A DNA stretch of 64,000 bases from Kovacikia minuta CCNUW1 (GTDB lineage Bacteria > Cyanobacteriota > Cyanobacteriia > Leptolyngbyales > Leptolyngbyaceae). The position numbers were made by a program, and so were the translations under genes. This document shows, in pieces, positions 34,294-44,535 of the stretch (position 1 is its first letter; each line of letters starts with the position of its first letter). Location of the stretch: NCBI RefSeq assembly GCF_020091585.1, contig NZ_CP083582.1, positions 5,404,536 to 5,468,535 on the forward strand. Reading direction: 5' to 3'. The notes beneath the pieces are model-generated. The model saw nothing but the letters and a program-made list of their open reading frames with translations. It was not told the DNA's origin and did no database searches.

Positions 34294-34962
34294 CTAGCTA
34301 TTCAAGCTCTCAATTTGTTGAGCAAACCATTGAGCAGCGGTGCCATTGGGCATTCCCTGATTCAGTTTTTCCAGGGTTTGACTGAGCAGCGATAGCGGCA
34401 ATCCTGCCAAGGCTGTCGAAATCTCAGATTGCTGATATTTGCCCGTCTCATCTAGCAGAAACGCCAGCACCCGCGAACCTTTCCCATCTACCACCCAGTA
34501 CTCTGGGACGCCTAAGGCAGCGTAGAGTTGCTTCTTTTCATCGAGATCAGTCGCAATCGTCGTATCTCCCACTTCGCCCACTAGGTTGGGCACTCGCCAA
34601 TGGTCAAGGTTCAAATAACGCGATTCTCCCGTCTGCCATTGGGGAAATCCCTCACCAATGTAAAGCACCAGGTCTGGAGATGCCGCTTGTTTACCTGTTT
34701 TTTCCATTAAGCAACCATTCAGGGAATGAAAGGGCCGCTGAGATTTCTGAGAAAACCAGATGAAAAAAATGATTCCCATGAGGGAGTGAAAGCTGGCATG
34801 GCTAATTCCCTCACCCATCTCGATTAGCAGATATCCTCGATTGAAGAACAAACTTGCTGAACCTTCCAGGAGGCGATCGCGCACCTGCATATAGTCCTCC
34901 CAGGTTGCGGGTTGCCAACGTGGCAGCGAATCAGATGTCGGTAAAGTCAGTAGCGAAGTCAT
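34294..34962 (-). CDS. Uma2 family endonuclease (DUF820)
   Basis: A 222-residue protein of the Uma2/PD-(D/E)XK family, greatly expanded in cyanobacteria. It shows YLLIEMGEGISHASFHSLM, SPDLVLYIGEGFPQW, and the core ...LVGEVGDTTIATDLDEKKQLYAALGVPEYWVVDGKG with E, D and K in nuclease-like positions. Real substrates are unknown; many copies are associated with transposition-like spread. Convergent with the barstar gene. Confidence 0.9.
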   Translation of the reverse strand: MTSLLTLPTSDSLPRWQPATWEDYMQVRDRLLEGSASLFFNRGYLLIEMGEGISHASFHSLMGIIFFIWFSQKSQRPFHSLNGCLMEKTGKQAASPDLVLYIGEGFPQWQTGESRYLNLDHWRVPNLVGEVGDTTIATDLDEKKQLYAALGVPEYWVVDGKGSRVLAFLLDETGKYQQSEISTALAGLPLSLLSQTLEKLNQGMPNGTAAQWFAQQIESLNS

Positions 34963-35041
34963 CGACTCACCTCAGAGTCTCGTCTTTACAGCATTCTAAC
35001 CCGCTAAAATAGAGGCTGGAATTCCTTGTACCGCCTCAGCT

Positions 35042-36973
35042 ATGAATCCTTCCCCCGAATTTTTGGATGCCTTTGATGTCGTGGTCGTGGGAGCCGGGCA
35101 CTCCGGTTGCGAAGCGGCATTGGCAACGGCGCGGTTGGGGTGTCGGACGCTCCTGCTGACCCTGAATCTGGACAAAATTGCCTGGCAACCTTGCAATCCA
35201 GCGGTGGGAGGTCCGGCAAAGTCCCAACTGGTGCATGAAGTGGATGCGCTGGGTGGAGAGATTGGCAAAGTTGCCGATCGCACCTACCTCCAAAAGCGCA
35301 TTCTCAACTCCTCCAGGGGACCAGCGGTGTGGGCACTGCGGGCACAAACCGATAAGCGGGAATATGCCGCTGTGATGAAAACTATTGTAGAGAACCAGGA
35401 AAATCTGACGATTCGAGAAGGGATGGCAACGGATCTGATCCTGGGTGCCAATAACGAGGTCGTTGGAGTTGAAACCTACTTTGGTGTGGCGTTCCAGTGC
35501 AAAGCTGTGATTTTGACGACCGGCACCTTTTTGGGGGGCAAGATCTGGGTTGGCAACAAATCAATGGCTGCCGGACGAGCGGGGGAATTTGCCGCTGTTG
35601 GGCTGACGGAAACCTTGAATCGATTGGGGTTTGAAACGGGACGGTTGAAAACGGGCACCCCGGCACGGGTCGATCGCCGCTCTGTCAACTTTGATTGCCT
35701 GGAACCGCAACCGGGGGACACCGATGTGCGTTGGTTCAGTTTCGATCCAGCAGCCTGGGTCGAGCAGGAACAAATCCCCTGCCACCTGACCCGCACCACT
35801 GCCGAAACCCATCGGATTATTCGAGAGAACCTGCATTTGTCCCCTGTGTATGGCGGTTGGGTGGATGCGAAAGGACCGCGCTACTGCCCCAGCATTGAGG
35901 ATAAGATTGTCCGCTTTGCCGACAAGGAAAGCCACCAGATCTTTATTGAGCCAGAAGGACGGGAGATCCCAGAGCTATATATCCAGGGCTTCTCGACGGG
36001 GTTACCAGAGGCGATTCAACTGCAAATGCTGCGATCGCTCCCTGGGTTGGAAAATTGCACGATGCTGCGCCCAGCCTATGCCGTGGAGTATGATTATTTG
36101 CCCACTACCCAGTGCTACCCAACCCTAATGACCAAGACGATCGAGGGGCTTTTTTGTGCGGGGCAAATTAATGGCACCACAGGCTACGAGGAAGCCGCTG
36201 CCCAGGGCATTGTTGCGGGAATTAATGCGGCTCGGTTCTGTCGTCACCAGGAAATGATTGTTTTCCCACGCGAGCAGAGCTATATCGGGACGCTAATTGA
36301 CGATTTGTGTACAAAGGATTTGCGAGAACCGTATCGGATGCTGACTTCCCGTTCCGAATATCGCCTGTTGCTGCGATCCGACAATGCGGATCAACGCCTC
36401 ACTCCCTTAGGGCGAGAAGTGGGATTAATTGACGATCGGCGCTGGCACCTGTTTATTCAAAAGCAAGAACGGATTGCCGCTGAAAAAGAACGCCTGCACG
36501 AAACTCGCATCAAAGAGCAAGAAGAATTGGGCAAACAGATTGCTGCCCACACTCAACAGGCAATCAAAGGGTCGATTACCCTGGCGGATCTGTTGCGCAA
36601 ACCTGGGTTTCACTATCTCGATTTAGAACGCTTTGGGTTGGGCAATTCAGCCTGCGATCGAGCCGAAAAAGAAGGGGCAGAAATCGATATCAAATATGCA
36701 GGCTACATCCAACGGCAGCAACACCAGATTGACCAGATTGCCCGTCAGGAACACCGCAAATTGCCACCCGAATTGAATTATGAAAACATCGCTACGCTCT
36801 CCAAAGAAGCCCGTGAAAAGCTGGCAAAGGTTCGTCCTCTGACGGTTGGGCAGGCAACCCGAATTGGCGGCGTGAATCCAGCCGATGTGAATGCGTTGCT
36901 GATTTATCTGGAAGTGCAATCCCGGCAGGCGGCAGGCGATCGCCCTAGTCCGAAAATGATCTCCGCCAAATGA
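35042..36973 (+). CDS. mnmG: tRNA uridine-5-carboxymethylaminomethyl synthase MnmG
   Basis: A 643-residue FAD enzyme that with MnmE modifies U34 of tRNAs. The Rossmann motif [21 protein letters not shown] is at 14-34. The family signature GxPARV... ([12 protein letters not shown]) and [23 protein letters not shown] are complete, and the C-terminal helical domain has [17 protein letters not shown]. Length is standard. An ordinary housekeeping gene; MnmE is not in the window. Confidence 0.97.
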   Translation: MNPSPEFLDAFDVVVVGAGHSGCEAALATARLGCRTLLLTLNLDKIAWQPCNPAVGGPAKSQLVHEVDALGGEIGKVADRTYLQKRILNSSRGPAVWALRAQTDKREYAAVMKTIVENQENLTIREGMATDLILGANNEVVGVETYFGVAFQCKAVILTTGTFLGGKIWVGNKSMAAGRAGEFAAVGLTETLNRLGFETGRLKTGTPARVDRRSVNFDCLEPQPGDTDVRWFSFDPAAWVEQEQIPCHLTRTTAETHRIIRENLHLSPVYGGWVDAKGPRYCPSIEDKIVRFADKESHQIFIEPEGREIPELYIQGFSTGLPEAIQLQMLRSLPGLENCTMLRPAYAVEYDYLPTTQCYPTLMTKTIEGLFCAGQINGTTGYEEAAAQGIVAGINAARFCRHQEMIVFPREQSYIGTLIDDLCTKDLREPYRMLTSRSEYRLLLRSDNADQRLTPLGREVGLIDDRRWHLFIQKQERIAAEKERLHETRIKEQEELGKQIAAHTQQAIKGSITLADLLRKPGFHYLDLERFGLGNSACDRAEKEGAEIDIKYAGYIQRQQHQIDQIARQEHRKLPPELNYENIATLSKEAREKLAKVRPLTVGQATRIGGVNPADVNALLIYLEVQSRQAAGDRPSPKMISAK

Positions 36974-37116
36974 TAGGTTAAGGCAGACGATTCATTTGCT
37001 AATGCCTGCGATCGATGCAAGCATTCCGTCTGTTCCGCCTATCCTTTCCTGCCCCTTCCCTGCTTTCTCACCAGAAACCGCTATAAGATGATCGGGGAAC
37101 ATACTGGAGGGGAACC

Positions 37117-38214
37117 TTGCTCGCAGCATTATTGTACGGTCAGGAAGATTTGCGGTTGGAGCGGGTTAAAGACCCAACTCCCGCAGTAGGCGAAGTGGTG
37201 ATTCGGGTGGGGGCAGCAACCACCTGTGGCACTGACCTGAAGGTTTGGCGGCGTGGGGGCCATGCCCGCATGCTGAAGCCGCCCACCCTGTTTGGGCATG
37301 AGGCAGCAGGGGAAATTGTGGCAATTGGACCAGGGGTGAAGGGGTGGAAAATTGGTGATCGGGTCGTTGCCAACAATTCTGCTCCCTGTGGAACCTGTTT
37401 TTTTTGTAAGAAGGAAGAATACTCCCTCTGCCAAAATTTGCTGTTTAACAATGGCACCTTTGCCGAGTACCTGAACATTCCCACGCCCATTGTGCAGCAC
37501 AACCTGTTGCCCATTCCCGATGGAGTGCCCTACGAACTGGCAGCAATGACCGAGCCACTTGCCTGTGTTTTGCATGGAGCAGCCCGCTCCAATGTAAAGC
37601 AGGGCGATCGGGTTGTGGTGCTGGGAGATGGCGCGATCGGTTTGATGTTTGTTGCTGCCCTATCCTCCGGCAAAGGCGACTGGATTGGCACGCAGCACAC
37701 AGCACGCAGCATGCAGTCTTCACCCCCTAACCCCCACCCCTTCACCGAAGTTTTTCTATTTGGGGGCAATGACCAACGGTTGCAAGTGGGGCAGAAATTG
37801 GGTGCAGCAAAAACCTTCAATTATCGGCAGGTAAATGATGTCCCTGCATTGGTGAAGGATCTGACTGATGGGTGGGGAGCCGATGTCGTAATTGAAGCCA
37901 CAGGGGTTCCCTCGGTTTGGGAAATGGCGATCGCCTGTGCCCGCCCCGGTGCCACCGTTAACCTGTTTGGGGGTTGTCCCCGCGACACCACCATCACCGT
38001 CAACACTGAGCAATTGCATTACAGCGAACTGACCCTTAAAGGCGTCTTTCATAACACCCCCCAATCCGTGCGGGCAGCCCTGAACCTGTTGGCAAGTCGA
38101 TCGCTACCACTTGATTTACTGATCAGCGAACATCAGCCGCTCAACCAGTTGGGGCAGGTGTTTGAAGACATGCGCCAGCGGAAAGTCATAAAAGTTGCAA
38201 TCCAAACATCGTAA
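37117..38214 (+). CDS. Zinc-type alcohol/sorbitol dehydrogenase-like protein with an insertion
   Basis: A 365-residue medium-chain dehydrogenase. Catalytic zinc residues appear in TTCGTDLKVWRRGG and FGHEAAGEI, and structural cysteines in APCGTCFFCKKEEYSLCQ. The dinucleotide site is VVVLGDGAIGLMF. Between the first and second Rossmann strands lies a Pro/Ser-rich insert of about 27 residues (SSGKGDWIGTQHTARSMQ to NPHPFT) that looks like translated spacer DNA. Start is TTG 37117 behind GGAGGGG. Substrate unknown; the insert may impair NAD binding. Confidence 0.85.
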   Translation: MLAALLYGQEDLRLERVKDPTPAVGEVVIRVGAATTCGTDLKVWRRGGHARMLKPPTLFGHEAAGEIVAIGPGVKGWKIGDRVVANNSAPCGTCFFCKKEEYSLCQNLLFNNGTFAEYLNIPTPIVQHNLLPIPDGVPYELAAMTEPLACVLHGAARSNVKQGDRVVVLGDGAIGLMFVAALSSGKGDWIGTQHTARSMQSSPPNPHPFTEVFLFGGNDQRLQVGQKLGAAKTFNYRQVNDVPALVKDLTDGWGADVVIEATGVPSVWEMAIACARPGATVNLFGGCPRDTTITVNTEQLHYSELTLKGVFHNTPQSVRAALNLLASRSLPLDLLISEHQPLNQLGQVFEDMRQRKVIKVAIQTS

Positions 38215-38419
38215 GTTGGGAGATGAAAGATTATCAGAGATGAGGTATGAGTGGGGGGAGGGACTAGGAGCTAGGGACTGGGGGCTAGGGGAATCGGAGA
38301 TGTCAGGTGTCAGGTGGTAAGGTTCTAACAACCAATGACGAATGACCCACAACCAGCAACCAGTGCCTCATGACCCAACTTAAAACTTAAAACTCAAAAC
38401 TTAAAACTCTCTATGTCCT

Positions 38420-38950
38420 ATGCAATTTTCTTCTCAAACTTCAATTAAAACGATACTTCGACATTTTTTTATTGTGCTAGTGGCGATCGCCCTGGCATTG
38501 TTTTGGGTATTGCTGAGTGCCAGACCTGCCTTTGCCCAGTCGAAAACGGTTAACTACACCCATACCCACCTGGAAAACCGTGATTTCTCCAACACAGATT
38601 TGACACAAGCGGTGTTTGCTGCCGCAGAAATGCAGGGGGCGAATTTCTCCAACTCCAACCTGTCCAACGCGATTCTCAGCAAAGCCAATCTGACTGATGC
38701 CAATCTTACAGGGGCAAAACTGGGGGGAGTATTGGCGGATAGCGTTATTTTTTATCGGTCAAATTTGACGAATGCCATCCTGGTGGAAGCCACCCTGACG
38801 GGAAGTGTTTTACAGGATGCGGAGGTGACGGGGGCAGACTTTACTGATGCCCTTATCGATCGCTACGACTTAAACCAGTTGTGCAAACGGGCTGAAGGGA
38901 TCAATCCGGTCACTGGAGTGGCAACACGAGATAGCCTGGGATGCCGATGA
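38420..38950 (+). CDS. Exported pentapeptide-repeat protein
   Basis: A 176-residue paralogue of the protein at 32308. The signal-anchor region (LRHFFIVLVAIALALFWVLLSARPAFAQS) is followed by pentapeptide repeats (LENRDFSNTDLTQAVFAAAEMQGANFSNSNL and on). The same tail is present (QLCKRAEGINPVTGVATRDSLGCR) with two Cys. Probably lumenal or periplasmic. A 205-base spacer with heptamer-like repeats precedes it. Confidence 0.9.
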   Translation: MQFSSQTSIKTILRHFFIVLVAIALALFWVLLSARPAFAQSKTVNYTHTHLENRDFSNTDLTQAVFAAAEMQGANFSNSNLSNAILSKANLTDANLTGAKLGGVLADSVIFYRSNLTNAILVEATLTGSVLQDAEVTGADFTDALIDRYDLNQLCKRAEGINPVTGVATRDSLGCR

Positions 38951-39092
38951 AGTTTATTGCAAAAGGCAGAGGGCAGAAGGTGAATGACTTTGAAAGAAAC
39001 CGGGTTTCTAGACAGAATCTAAGAGGATGTTTGAAAAGGTATGGACTGTAAGATGCAACACTCAGAGATCCCCCCTAACCCCCCTTAAAAAG

Positions 39093-40263
39093 GGTAGGGC
39101 TGATTCTTTAGGGAGAAGAATTTAAGCTAAAGGGGAGGACGACTGGAGTATACCAATGGGTGTAGAAGCATTGATCGAACAACTCAAAACGATTCCCGAC
39201 TGGAGACGGGGCAGAACAGTGCAGTACCCACTGTGGTTGATGCTGTTGCTGAGCTTACTTGGAGTGATGAGCGGGTACAGTAGTCTGCGCGGTCTAGAGG
39301 ACTTTATGAAACGGCACCAGCAAGAGGTTGCTGAATTATTTGGGTTAAGCAAAGCGAAACTGCCAAGTTACTCGACCTTGCGAGACATGAGCTTGCATAT
39401 CAACCCCCAGGACGTTGCTCAAGTCTTCTTGGTGTGGGTCAAACAAGCTGTTTCCATTGAGGCAGGGCAGGTGGTTTCGATGGATGGCAAAGCTTTAGCG
39501 AGTACGGTGGAGGATGGTTATGGTCAGCAGCAGGATTTTGTCAGCGTCATCAGTGCTTGTGTACAACAGTGGGATGGCGTGATTGGTCAACTGAGCTTTC
39601 AAAATGGTAAAACCAGCGAGATTGTAGGTGTGCGTCAATTGCTGAAGCAACTCAACCTCAAAGGGGTGTGGGTCACCCTAGATGCCTTACACACTCAAAA
39701 AAACGGTGAGTCAGATTATCGAGAGTGAAAATCACTACTGTATTGGACTGAAAGCCAATCAACTCAAGTTACTCAAGCACGCCCAAAGCTGTGCCCAAAC
39801 TCAGTCCCCCTTGAGCCACCATCATACTTGTGAGACCTCTCATGGACGGGAAGTTGAGCGTCAGGTGCGCGTTTTTGCTGCCCCAGTTGACCTTGCCAAG
39901 GAGTGGGCGGGTTTAGCGGCATTTGTTGCGGTTGAGCGCTTTGGGATTCGGGAAGGGAAACCGTTCCATCGACAGTCCTGGTTTATCTTGAGCCGAGTCA
40001 TTCCTGCTGCCGCTGCCGCTGAGATGATTCAAGCCCATCGGGGTACAACTGAAAATAAATTGCATTGGGTCAAAGACGTGGTGCAAGGGGAAGATACCTC
40101 TTTGATTCAAGCGGCACAACCCGCGACATTGATGGCATTTCTGCGGTCTTGGGCCATTTCCTTGTTTCGCAAAGCGGGCTACTCCTCCATCACCAAAGCC
40201 ATGCGCTTGTGTAAACATGACCTTCCAACTCTTCTTTCCTTCATTTAGAGAATCAGCCCTACC
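39093..40263. mobile_element. ISAs1-family insertion sequence with 8-bp target duplication
   Basis: A 1171-bp element with inverted ends beginning GGTAGGGCTGATTCT and flanked on both sides by the direct repeat TTAAAAAG (39085-39092 and 40264-40271). The target is itself a spacer palindrome region of C-runs and AAAAAGG. Ends and duplication are intact, so insertion is recent, but the transposase frame is broken. Confidence 0.88.
39156..40248 (+). pseudogene. ISAs1-family transposase, frameshifted at an A7 run
   Basis: Two overlapping frames together encode a full ISAs1 transposase. The first, 39156-39728, holds the N-terminal domain and core start (LSLLGVMSGYSSLRGLEDFMKRHQ, VVSMDGKALASTVEDG, VWVTLDALHTQK). 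The second, 39682-40248, holds KTVSQIIESENHYCIGLKANQ to the C-terminus. The change happens at CAAAAAAAC near 39696-39704 and needs a +1 (or -2) shift, not the -1 usual for programmed slippage. It is probably inactive or a homopolymer error. Confidence 0.82.
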
Positions 40264-40419
40264 TTAAAAAGGGGGGAAACAGGCTTAAAGTCCCCCTGAT
40301 TAAGGGGGACTTAGGGGGATCGCATCTTTGCTACCGACAGTAGGACTTTTCAAGCACCCTCTAAGCGATTAAACAACGGATTCTCGATCAGAAACCCGGT
40401 TTCTGCATAGGTCCTGGTC

Positions 40420-41166
40420 TTACCCAAATCGAACTTTGAGGAGCTGGAACAATTCACCGGGCTGACTTTTTGCAATACTTCCGCCTGCTGCTTGAATGAT
40501 CTTTTTCCAATCGGTTGCCGATTCGAGAAATACTTCTGCACCCAGATAGGTTTCTAAAATTGCCCAATTTTCTGCCAGGGGCATTTCTGGGTCAAGAATA
40601 TCGAAGGCAAAAAAGCCACCCGGTTTCAGCACTTTTTTGACCGCAGCAAGCACTTCTGCCCAGTAGTCGATCGGGTAATAGCAACTGACCCCTGTCGCGA
40701 TCGCCAGATCAAATTGTCCTGCTTCATAGTCCAACTGGTGGGCTGGAGCTAACACCACACCTTTGAACAGCTTGGAGTTAAATTGGGGACCGCGAGCATT
40801 CAAAATGTCCCGCGCGACGGTGCTAACTTCCTGCCCGTAAAAGATGGCTCCCCAATCGCGCCACGGGTAAATCAAAAAACTGACCCCACAGCCTAAATCG
40901 AGACAACGCTGGTTCTTTTGGGGTTGGGCAATTTGCCAAAAAGGGGAAGCCAGTTTTGCCTGGAGTAATCCGGCAGCACGTTCCTGGGCGATCGGCATTG
41001 CCTTCACTTCCTCAGGCAACTCAAGGGTCTCCCCGCGATATTCACGGTTGAAGCGGTTCGCAACTGTGCCAATTCGGTCTTGCCAATCCTGCGGTTTTGA
41101 TAGGGAGCCAAAATAGCTGCTGGAAGAGAACTCTGGCTGAGAAGTGAAATCCTGCTTTTTGGACAT
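40420..41166 (-). CDS. Class I SAM-dependent methyltransferase
   Basis: A 248-residue methyltransferase. The SAM motif I is RCLDLGCGVSFLIYP, the post-I acidic segment is FYGQEVS, and the motif IV region is FDLAIATGVSCYYPIDYWAEVLAAVKKVLKPGGFFAFDILDP. No substrate hint. The N-terminal 80 residues contain family-specific helices. Monocistronic, flanked by the ISAs1 copy downstream. Confidence 0.86.
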   Translation of the reverse strand: MSKKQDFTSQPEFSSSSYFGSLSKPQDWQDRIGTVANRFNREYRGETLELPEEVKAMPIAQERAAGLLQAKLASPFWQIAQPQKNQRCLDLGCGVSFLIYPWRDWGAIFYGQEVSTVARDILNARGPQFNSKLFKGVVLAPAHQLDYEAGQFDLAIATGVSCYYPIDYWAEVLAAVKKVLKPGGFFAFDILDPEMPLAENWAILETYLGAEVFLESATDWKKIIQAAGGSIAKSQPGELFQLLKVRFG

Positions 41167-41343
41167 CGCGATGGAGAGTAAGGGAGCATAGGTAATGGAT
41201 CAGATTAAAAACCCCGCTCCCAAAGGGGGAGCGGACTTTTCTCAGAAAACCCTGAGAACCCCGATTTCTGAACCAGGAATCAGGGTTCTCAAATTGAGCC
41301 AATGGCAAGAAACCCGGTTTCTGGAACTGTTATAAGGTTTGAG

Positions 41344-41523
41344 TTACCCCTTCAACGCCTTGGTAAAGTTTTGGCGATAGGGCTTGTTAAACACTAAAAC
41401 GGGCCACAACAGTGCCAGGTAAACTCGTCCCTGACTGAAATTTGTTCGTCTAAAGCCAGTCCAGAATTTCCAAATTCCACCGACATAAATTCCTGCGATC
41501 ACAATGCCAATCAGCGTACCCAT
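41344..41523 (-). CDS. Small membrane protein of unknown function
   Basis: A 59-residue protein (MGTLIGIVIAGIYVGGIWKFWTGFRRTNFSQ to the end). It has one membrane helix at 3-20, a second hydrophobic stretch (VYLALLWPVLVF) and a basic tail. ATG 41523 is used because GAGG lies eight bases upstream; an in-frame start at 41583 lacks one. Looks like a conserved cyanobacterial small protein; function unknown. Confidence 0.62.
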   Translation of the reverse strand: MGTLIGIVIAGIYVGGIWKFWTGFRRTNFSQGRVYLALLWPVLVFNKPYRQNFTKALKG

Positions 41524-41900
41524 TGATTCATCCTCAATCGATAGAAAAAGCCAAATCGGGATAACTCTCTCTATCCTACTCACAGGTGATAGTTGCCCCG
41601 CAACTGCGATCGCAATTCTTGCCTGGGGAATGGGGGTGGGGGAGGGAGTTTGGAGTTTTAAGTTCTAGGTTTTGAATTGGGTAATTGGCACCCGATCGTT
41701 CGGAATCAGTCATTTTCCTTTATGTGGGTGTCCCCCTTCCCCCTTCCCCCTCTCAGGTTCCCGTTAAAAAGTATTACAGTCACGAACGATCGCCCCCTTC
41801 AACAGAGAACTGCTTCATCATAAGCGTAGGAGACTAGAAGCGAGAACCTACGAATCTCGATGAATCGAACAACTGGAGCGACTAACCGGATGGAGGACTT
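41524..41900. other. 377-base divergent intergenic region
   Basis: No gene seen. It separates the small membrane protein (minus) from the nucleotidyltransferase gene (plus) and must hold both promoters. GGAGGA at 41891 serves the rightward gene. Confidence 0.5.
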
Positions 41901-43403
41901 ATGCGGGCAGTTCTGATGGCAGGGGGATCGGGGACACGGCTCAGACCGCTCACTTGTGATCTTCCCAAACCAATGGTTCCAGTTTTGAACCGACCGATCG
42001 CCGAGCACATTCTCAACCTGCTCAAACGTCACCACATTACTGAAATCATTGCAACCCTGCATTATTTGCCGGATGTGATGCGGGATTACTTCCAGGATGG
42101 TAGCGACTTTGGGGTGCAGATGACCTATGCCGTTGAAGAAGACCAACCCCTTGGCACCGCTGGCTGCGTCAAGAATGTAGCGGAACTACTGGATAGAACT
42201 TTTTTGGTGATTAGCGGCGACAGCATCACCGATTTTGACTTAACTGCCGCCATTCAGTTTCATCACCAGCGGCGATCGAAAGCGACGCTGATTCTGACTC
42301 GCGTTCCCAATCCGATCGACTTTGGAGTGGTGATTACGGACGAAAAAGGGCACATCAGCCGCTTTTTAGAAAAACCTTCGACCAGTGAAATCTTTTCCGA
42401 TACCGTCAATACAGGCATTTATGTATTAGAACCGGAAGTGTTGGACTACCTGCCCGCCAATCAGGAGACAGACTTTTCCAAAGACCTGTTTCCCTTGCTA
42501 CTGGAGAAAGGCGAACCCATTTATGGCTACATTGCCGAGGGCTATTGGTGCGATGTGGGTCACCTGGATGCTTACCGGGATGCCCAGTACGATGGGCTTT
42601 ACCGGAAAGTTAAACTGGATTTTGGCTATGGGGAGAGATCGCCCGGTTTTTGGATCGGGCAAAACACCCATATCGATCCCACTGCCAGAATTGAACCGCC
42701 CGTCCTGATTGGAAGCAACTGCCGCATTGGGTCGCGGGTGCAAATCGATGCGGGCACAATCATCGGTGATAATGTGACCATTGGAGCCGATGCCGACCTC
42801 AAACGCCCGATCGTCTGGAATGGGGCAATTATTGGCGAAGAAGCCCATCTGAGAGCCTGCGTCATTGCCAGAGGAACACGGGTCGATCGGCGTGCCCACA
42901 TCCTGGAAGGGGCAGTCGTCGGCCCCCTATCCACCATTGGGGAAGAGGCACAGGTTAGCCCCAGCGTTCGCATCTGGCCCAGTAAACGGGTGGAACCAGG
43001 GGCAACGCTCAACATTAACCTGATTTGGGGGCATGCAGCTCAACGGAACCTGTTTGGGCAGCGAGGGGTTTCTGGTTTGGCAAACATCGATATCACCCCA
43101 GAGTTTGCCGTCAAGTTGGGGGCCGCCTATGGTTCAACTTTGAAGTCGGGTTGCCATGTGGCAGTTTCCCGCGACCAGCGCAGCATTTCTCGCATGGTGT
43201 CGCGATCGCTGATCGCTGGGCTGATGTCTGTTGGCATCAATGTGCAAAACCTGGAAGCGACTGCTATTCCCCTGGCGCGTCTGATTGTTCCCACCCTATC
43301 GATCGCAGGCGGTATCCACGTTCGAGTTCATCCCGATCGCCCCGATTACATCCTGATTGAATTCTTTGATCACAAAGGGATCAATATTTCTAAAGCGCCG
43401 TGA
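41901..43403 (+). CDS. Mannose-1-phosphate guanylyltransferase-like, N-terminal half (frameshifted)
   Basis: Sugar-phosphate nucleotidyltransferase with the signature MAGGSGTRLRPLTCDLPKPMVPVLNRP (1-30), an acceptor region GTAGCVKN, and a left-handed beta-helix of hexapeptide repeats (about 245-370: IGSNCRIGSRVQIDAGTIIGDNVTIG). It then enters a phosphoglucomutase-like domain before stopping at TGA 43401. In cyanobacteria these domains are one protein of about 840 residues that makes GDP-mannose. A single extra base in GCGC at 43395-43398 splits it from the frame at 43357-44448. Confidence 0.85.
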   Translation: MRAVLMAGGSGTRLRPLTCDLPKPMVPVLNRPIAEHILNLLKRHHITEIIATLHYLPDVMRDYFQDGSDFGVQMTYAVEEDQPLGTAGCVKNVAELLDRTFLVISGDSITDFDLTAAIQFHHQRRSKATLILTRVPNPIDFGVVITDEKGHISRFLEKPSTSEIFSDTVNTGIYVLEPEVLDYLPANQETDFSKDLFPLLLEKGEPIYGYIAEGYWCDVGHLDAYRDAQYDGLYRKVKLDFGYGERSPGFWIGQNTHIDPTARIEPPVLIGSNCRIGSRVQIDAGTIIGDNVTIGADADLKRPIVWNGAIIGEEAHLRACVIARGTRVDRRAHILEGAVVGPLSTIGEEAQVSPSVRIWPSKRVEPGATLNINLIWGHAAQRNLFGQRGVSGLANIDITPEFAVKLGAAYGSTLKSGCHVAVSRDQRSISRMVSRSLIAGLMSVGINVQNLEATAIPLARLIVPTLSIAGGIHVRVHPDRPDYILIEFFDHKGINISKAP

Positions 43404-44448
43404 AAAGAAAATTGAGGGAGCCTACTTTAAAGAAGATTTTCGTCGCGCCCAAATTCACGAAATTGGCAATGTTGCCTACGCTAACCAGATCAACGACATC
43501 TACGGCACCAGTTTTGAGAGGCACCTGAACATTGAAGCCATCCGACATAGCAGTTCCAAGGTGGTGATTGATTATGCCTATGCCGTATCGGGAGCCGTAC
43601 TTCCCCAACTATTAGCAAAATTTGGTTGCGATGCGGTCGTGTTAAATGCCAGCCTGACCCAGGCTGGGTTAACCAATGCCGATCGGGAAGGGCTATTGAA
43701 TCAACTGGGGCAAGTGGTAGAAGCCCTCAAAGCAACCTTTGGGGTGCAGGTGTCTGCCAATGGAGAACAAATGATCCTGGTCGATGAAGCAGGTAGTCCC
43801 ATTCGGGGGGAAACACTGACCGCACTAATGGTCGAGATGATTCTTGCCCACCATCCCAGAGGAACGGTGGTCGTACCCGTCCATGCCTCCAGTGCGGTCG
43901 AGCAAATTGCCCACCGTCACGATGGCAGAGTCATTCGCACCAAAGCCAACCCCACCGCTTTGATGGAAGCCTGCCACACCAATCCCAATGTCGTTCTGGG
44001 GGGCAGTGGAGATATGGGCTTCATCTTTCCCCAACTGCATCCGGGGTTTGATGCCATGTTCTGCATTGCCAAACTGATTGAAATGCTGACCATTCAGGAG
44101 CGATCGCTCGGTCATATTCGGGCTGAACTACCCCGGGTTCACCATAAAACCTGCTCCATCCGTTGCCCCTGGACTGCTAAGGGAGCCTTAATGCGCCACC
44201 TGGTCGAAACCCATCCCGTCGAACGGTTAGAGCTAGTCGATGGCGTTAAGATCTTTAACTACCAGTACGACAACTGGGTGCTGATTCTCCCAGATGCGGG
44301 TGAACCACTCGTCCACATCTTTGCCAACAGCAGCGATCGTGGCTGGGTCGAAGAAACCCTGCGGGAATATCGCCTGCGCGTACAGGAATTTGTCGATGAG
44401 AACCAGGAGGAGCGGGAAGAGGAAATGTTAGAGAGTGCCTATTCTTAG
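43357..44448 (+). CDS. Mannose-1-phosphate guanylyltransferase-like, C-terminal phosphomutase half
   Basis: Continuation of the preceding gene after the frame change. True homology starts near 43399 (REKKIEGAYFKEDFRRAQIHEIG). It carries phosphohexomutase-like domains (SSKVVIDYAYAVSGAVLPQLLAKFG; GGSGDMGFIFPQLHPGFDAMFCIAKLIEML). Residues before position 43399 are out-of-frame translation. A TTG at 43357 would permit independent translation but has no ribosome site. Either a real pseudogene or a one-base sequence error. Confidence 0.78.
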   Translation: MNSLITKGSIFLKRREKKIEGAYFKEDFRRAQIHEIGNVAYANQINDIYGTSFERHLNIEAIRHSSSKVVIDYAYAVSGAVLPQLLAKFGCDAVVLNASLTQAGLTNADREGLLNQLGQVVEALKATFGVQVSANGEQMILVDEAGSPIRGETLTALMVEMILAHHPRGTVVVPVHASSAVEQIAHRHDGRVIRTKANPTALMEACHTNPNVVLGGSGDMGFIFPQLHPGFDAMFCIAKLIEMLTIQERSLGHIRAELPRVHHKTCSIRCPWTAKGALMRHLVETHPVERLELVDGVKIFNYQYDNWVLILPDAGEPLVHIFANSSDRGWVEETLREYRLRVQEFVDENQEEREEEMLESAYS

Positions 44449-44535
44449 AATGGGGAGTAGGGAGTGGGGAGTGGGAAAGGGAAAAGGATAAAGGATAAGG
44501 GATAAAAACTTTTAGCCTTTGTCCTTTTTCATCCC

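Noticed and set aside
39682-39728. Programmed -1 frameshift in the ISAs1 transposase
   Set aside because: The two frames differ by +1 (or -2), not -1, and ISAs1 transposases normally use a single frame.
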